From the NCBI GenBank assembly GCA_037446255.1, contig JBBIIY010000005.1:1-64000 (forward strand): a DNA stretch of 64,000 nt. The letters run 5' to 3'. Within the stretch, counting starts at the first letter, position 1. The number at the start of each line of letters is the position of its first letter. The position numbers and the translations under genes were made by a program. Shown one piece after another: positions 62,743-64,000 of the stretch. The notes under the pieces are model-generated. The model had not been told where the DNA came from. It made no database searches and was given only the letters and a program-made list of their open reading frames with translations. This DNA comes from Lithacetigena sp037446255 [NCBI: Coprothermobacterota bacterium] (lineage in GTDB: Bacteria; Coprothermobacterota; HKB111).

Positions 62743-63915
62743 TTAACCTCCTTCCTGAGATATTATTTTTAAGGATTTTTCTGCTTTTTGGGCAATTTCC
62801 ATCGCCCTATCTATATTCGTGTTAACCACAGTAAAATGCCCCATCTTTCTAAGAGGAGCAGTCTTCTTTTTACCATAAAAATGAAGGTGAAGACCGGGTA
62901 GTGAGAGAGCTTTATTTACCCCTGTAAGGACTGCAGGTCCCTGATAACCTTCATCTCCCAGTAGATTAACCATGACGGCCGGGTTAATCAGGCTTGTGTC
63001 TCCCAGTGGCAGACCGGCTATTGCTCTGATATGCTGTTCAAACTGTGAGGTAACGCAGGCTTCAATGGTGAAATGACCAGAATTATGCGGACGGGGTGCT
63101 ACTTCGTTAACCAGAATCTGCTCATCATCAGTTAAAAACATCTCCACGCAAAATATACCCACCCCTGAAAAAACTGACATTACCTTTTCAGCAACTTCTT
63201 TTGCCTTACTACATATTTCAGGTGATACCCGCGCAGGGACCATACACCTGTACAGAATATGATTTCTGTGTTCATTTTCGGCTAAGGGATAGGTTTTAAT
63301 TTCCCCGTTTATACCCCGGGCAGCAATTATGGAAATCTCTTTAGTAAAACTAACCCATTCTTCAGCCATGAGATTTGGGTTGTTTATTTTCATATACATT
63401 TCTTCAACCTTTTGTTGATTTTCCACCAACCAGTTCCCTTTACCATCGTAACCCCCGTAAAGCGATTTAATAATCAGTGGATAACCAAGTTCATTACCAG
63501 CCTGGATTAATTCTGCTTTACTGAAAACTTTTCGGAAAAGAGGCACGGGAATTCCTGCCATCGCCAGGGCTTCTTTCTGAAGAAGTTTATTTTGAATAAT
63601 GTTTAGAGAGTGAGGAGTGGGATAGATAGCCCTGCCCTCACTTTCCAGAGATATCAGGGTAAGGCTATCTATATGTTCAAATTCATAGGTAACCACGTCC
63701 GAGGTCTCGGCCAGGAACCTTATAGATTCACTATCCTCAAAATCAGTTACAATTTGGTTATCTGCTACCTGACCTGCCGGGCATCTGGGTGTGGGGTCAA
63801 GAATGGTAACCTGAAAACCCAACTGTTTGGCTGATACAGTCATCATTTTGCCTAATTGACCGCCACCAATTATGCCTATCCTGAAGGGAGGTTCAAGAGG
63901 GATTCTATCAAGCAT
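62743..63915 (-). CDS. purK: N5-carboxyaminoimidazole ribonucleotide synthase
   Basis: 390 residues, ATP-grasp. [83 protein letters not shown] with metal ligands. It carboxylates AIR with bicarbonate. ATG 63915 has AGAGG eight bases upstream. It is the first purine gene visible; 85 bases upstream to the window edge hold no recognised regulatory element, so the promoter may be beyond. Confidence 0.97.
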   Translation of the reverse strand: MLDRIPLEPPFRIGIIGGGQLGKMMTVSAKQLGFQVTILDPTPRCPAGQVADNQIVTDFEDSESIRFLAETSDVVTYEFEHIDSLTLISLESEGRAIYPTPHSLNIIQNKLLQKEALAMAGIPVPLFRKVFSKAELIQAGNELGYPLIIKSLYGGYDGKGNWLVENQQKVEEMYMKINNPNLMAEEWVSFTKEISIIAARGINGEIKTYPLAENEHRNHILYRCMVPARVSPEICSKAKEVAEKVMSVFSGVGIFCVEMFLTDDEQILVNEVAPRPHNSGHFTIEACVTSQFEQHIRAIAGLPLGDTSLINPAVMVNLLGDEGYQGPAVLTGVNKALSLPGLHLHFYGKKKTAPLRKMGHFTVVNTNIDRAMEIAQKAEKSLKIISQEGG

Positions 63916-64000
63916 ATGGCTTACCTCTTAACCCTGATTGATATCGAGAAAATAATAAAGCCCTGACTGAAAAATATAGCCAGAGATAGATAAGAGCAGA

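Noticed and set aside
63916-64000. Purine riboswitch upstream of purK
   Set aside because: Only 85 bases are available and no recognisable aptamer core is seen.

Overview
The window reads as chromosomal DNA of a low-G+C anaerobic bacterium, most likely a Bacillota member related to the Clostridia. The lineage call is inference from gene content: a SCIFF peptide with its radical-SAM maturase, the TIGR03960/TIGR03936 radical-SAM pair, xerD next to deoB, a Gram-positive-type purine operon using purS/purQ/short purL, aspartate carbamoyltransferase with a PyrI regulatory subunit, the pyrK/pyrD electron-transfer dihydroorotate dehydrogenase, and S-layer homology domains. No rRNA, CRISPR array, insertion sequence or prophage was seen. 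Two isolated tRNA genes (Gln-CTG, Glu-CTC) are present.

Layout. 1-13.4 kb is a metabolic patchwork: an arsenite-methyltransferase-like gene beside a frameshifted GyrI-like gene; a four-helix-bundle (S23) gene flanked by inverted repeats; an aminotransferase/SRPBCC/FAD-dehydrogenase/archaeal-type phosphoglycerate mutase operon; a four-domain CoA-disulfide reductase-rhodanese-TusA-DsrE fusion; a nitroreductase followed by an apparent relic of a MntP-like gene; and a divergent ornithine aminotransferase / lysine-6-dehydrogenase-like pair. 13.4-21.4 kb (minus strand) holds a MacAB-like efflux operon with an enlarged adaptor, and a signalling group (hybrid HD-GYP regulator, single-domain receiver, PAS histidine kinase). 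21.7-27.2 kb holds tRNA-Gln, an orphan Cas10-like HD protein, a small-multidrug-export protein, a Trm112-like small protein and an S-layer-anchored solute-binding protein. 27.5-35.9 kb is a plus-strand block: an exported bactofilin-like membrane protein, xerD, deoB, a PflA-like radical-SAM protein, holA, an M16 peptidase, the SCIFF peptide and maturase, and ridA. 36.0-40.9 kb (minus) holds a repeat-rich surface protein with a damaged FMN-binding-like tail, a CvpA protein and the TIGR03936/TIGR03960 pair.

41.4-47.3 kb is a pyrimidine operon (pyrB-I-C-F-K-D, then pyrE), taking carbamoyl phosphate to OMP/UMP; carAB is not in the window. 47.3-52.2 kb holds an ArsB/NhaD/SLC13-type transporter, an ECF sigma factor/membrane partner/bactofilin-like operon, a PH-like protein, tRNA-Glu and a membrane protein. 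52.4-63.9 kb is a complete, tightly coupled purine operon on the minus strand (purK-E-C-S-Q-L-F-M-N-H-D), PRPP to IMP apart from purB.

The gene-poor gaps contain two dispersed repeat families: an ATTGC...GCAATGAC-like family and a GGGGACnGTCCCC-like family, often side by side. The most interesting items are the orphan Cas10-like protein with GGYH where an active cyclase would have GGDD, the SCIFF precursor of exactly 45 residues with only three cysteines, the inverted-repeat-flanked S23 gene, and the paired extracytoplasmic bactofilin-like membrane proteins.
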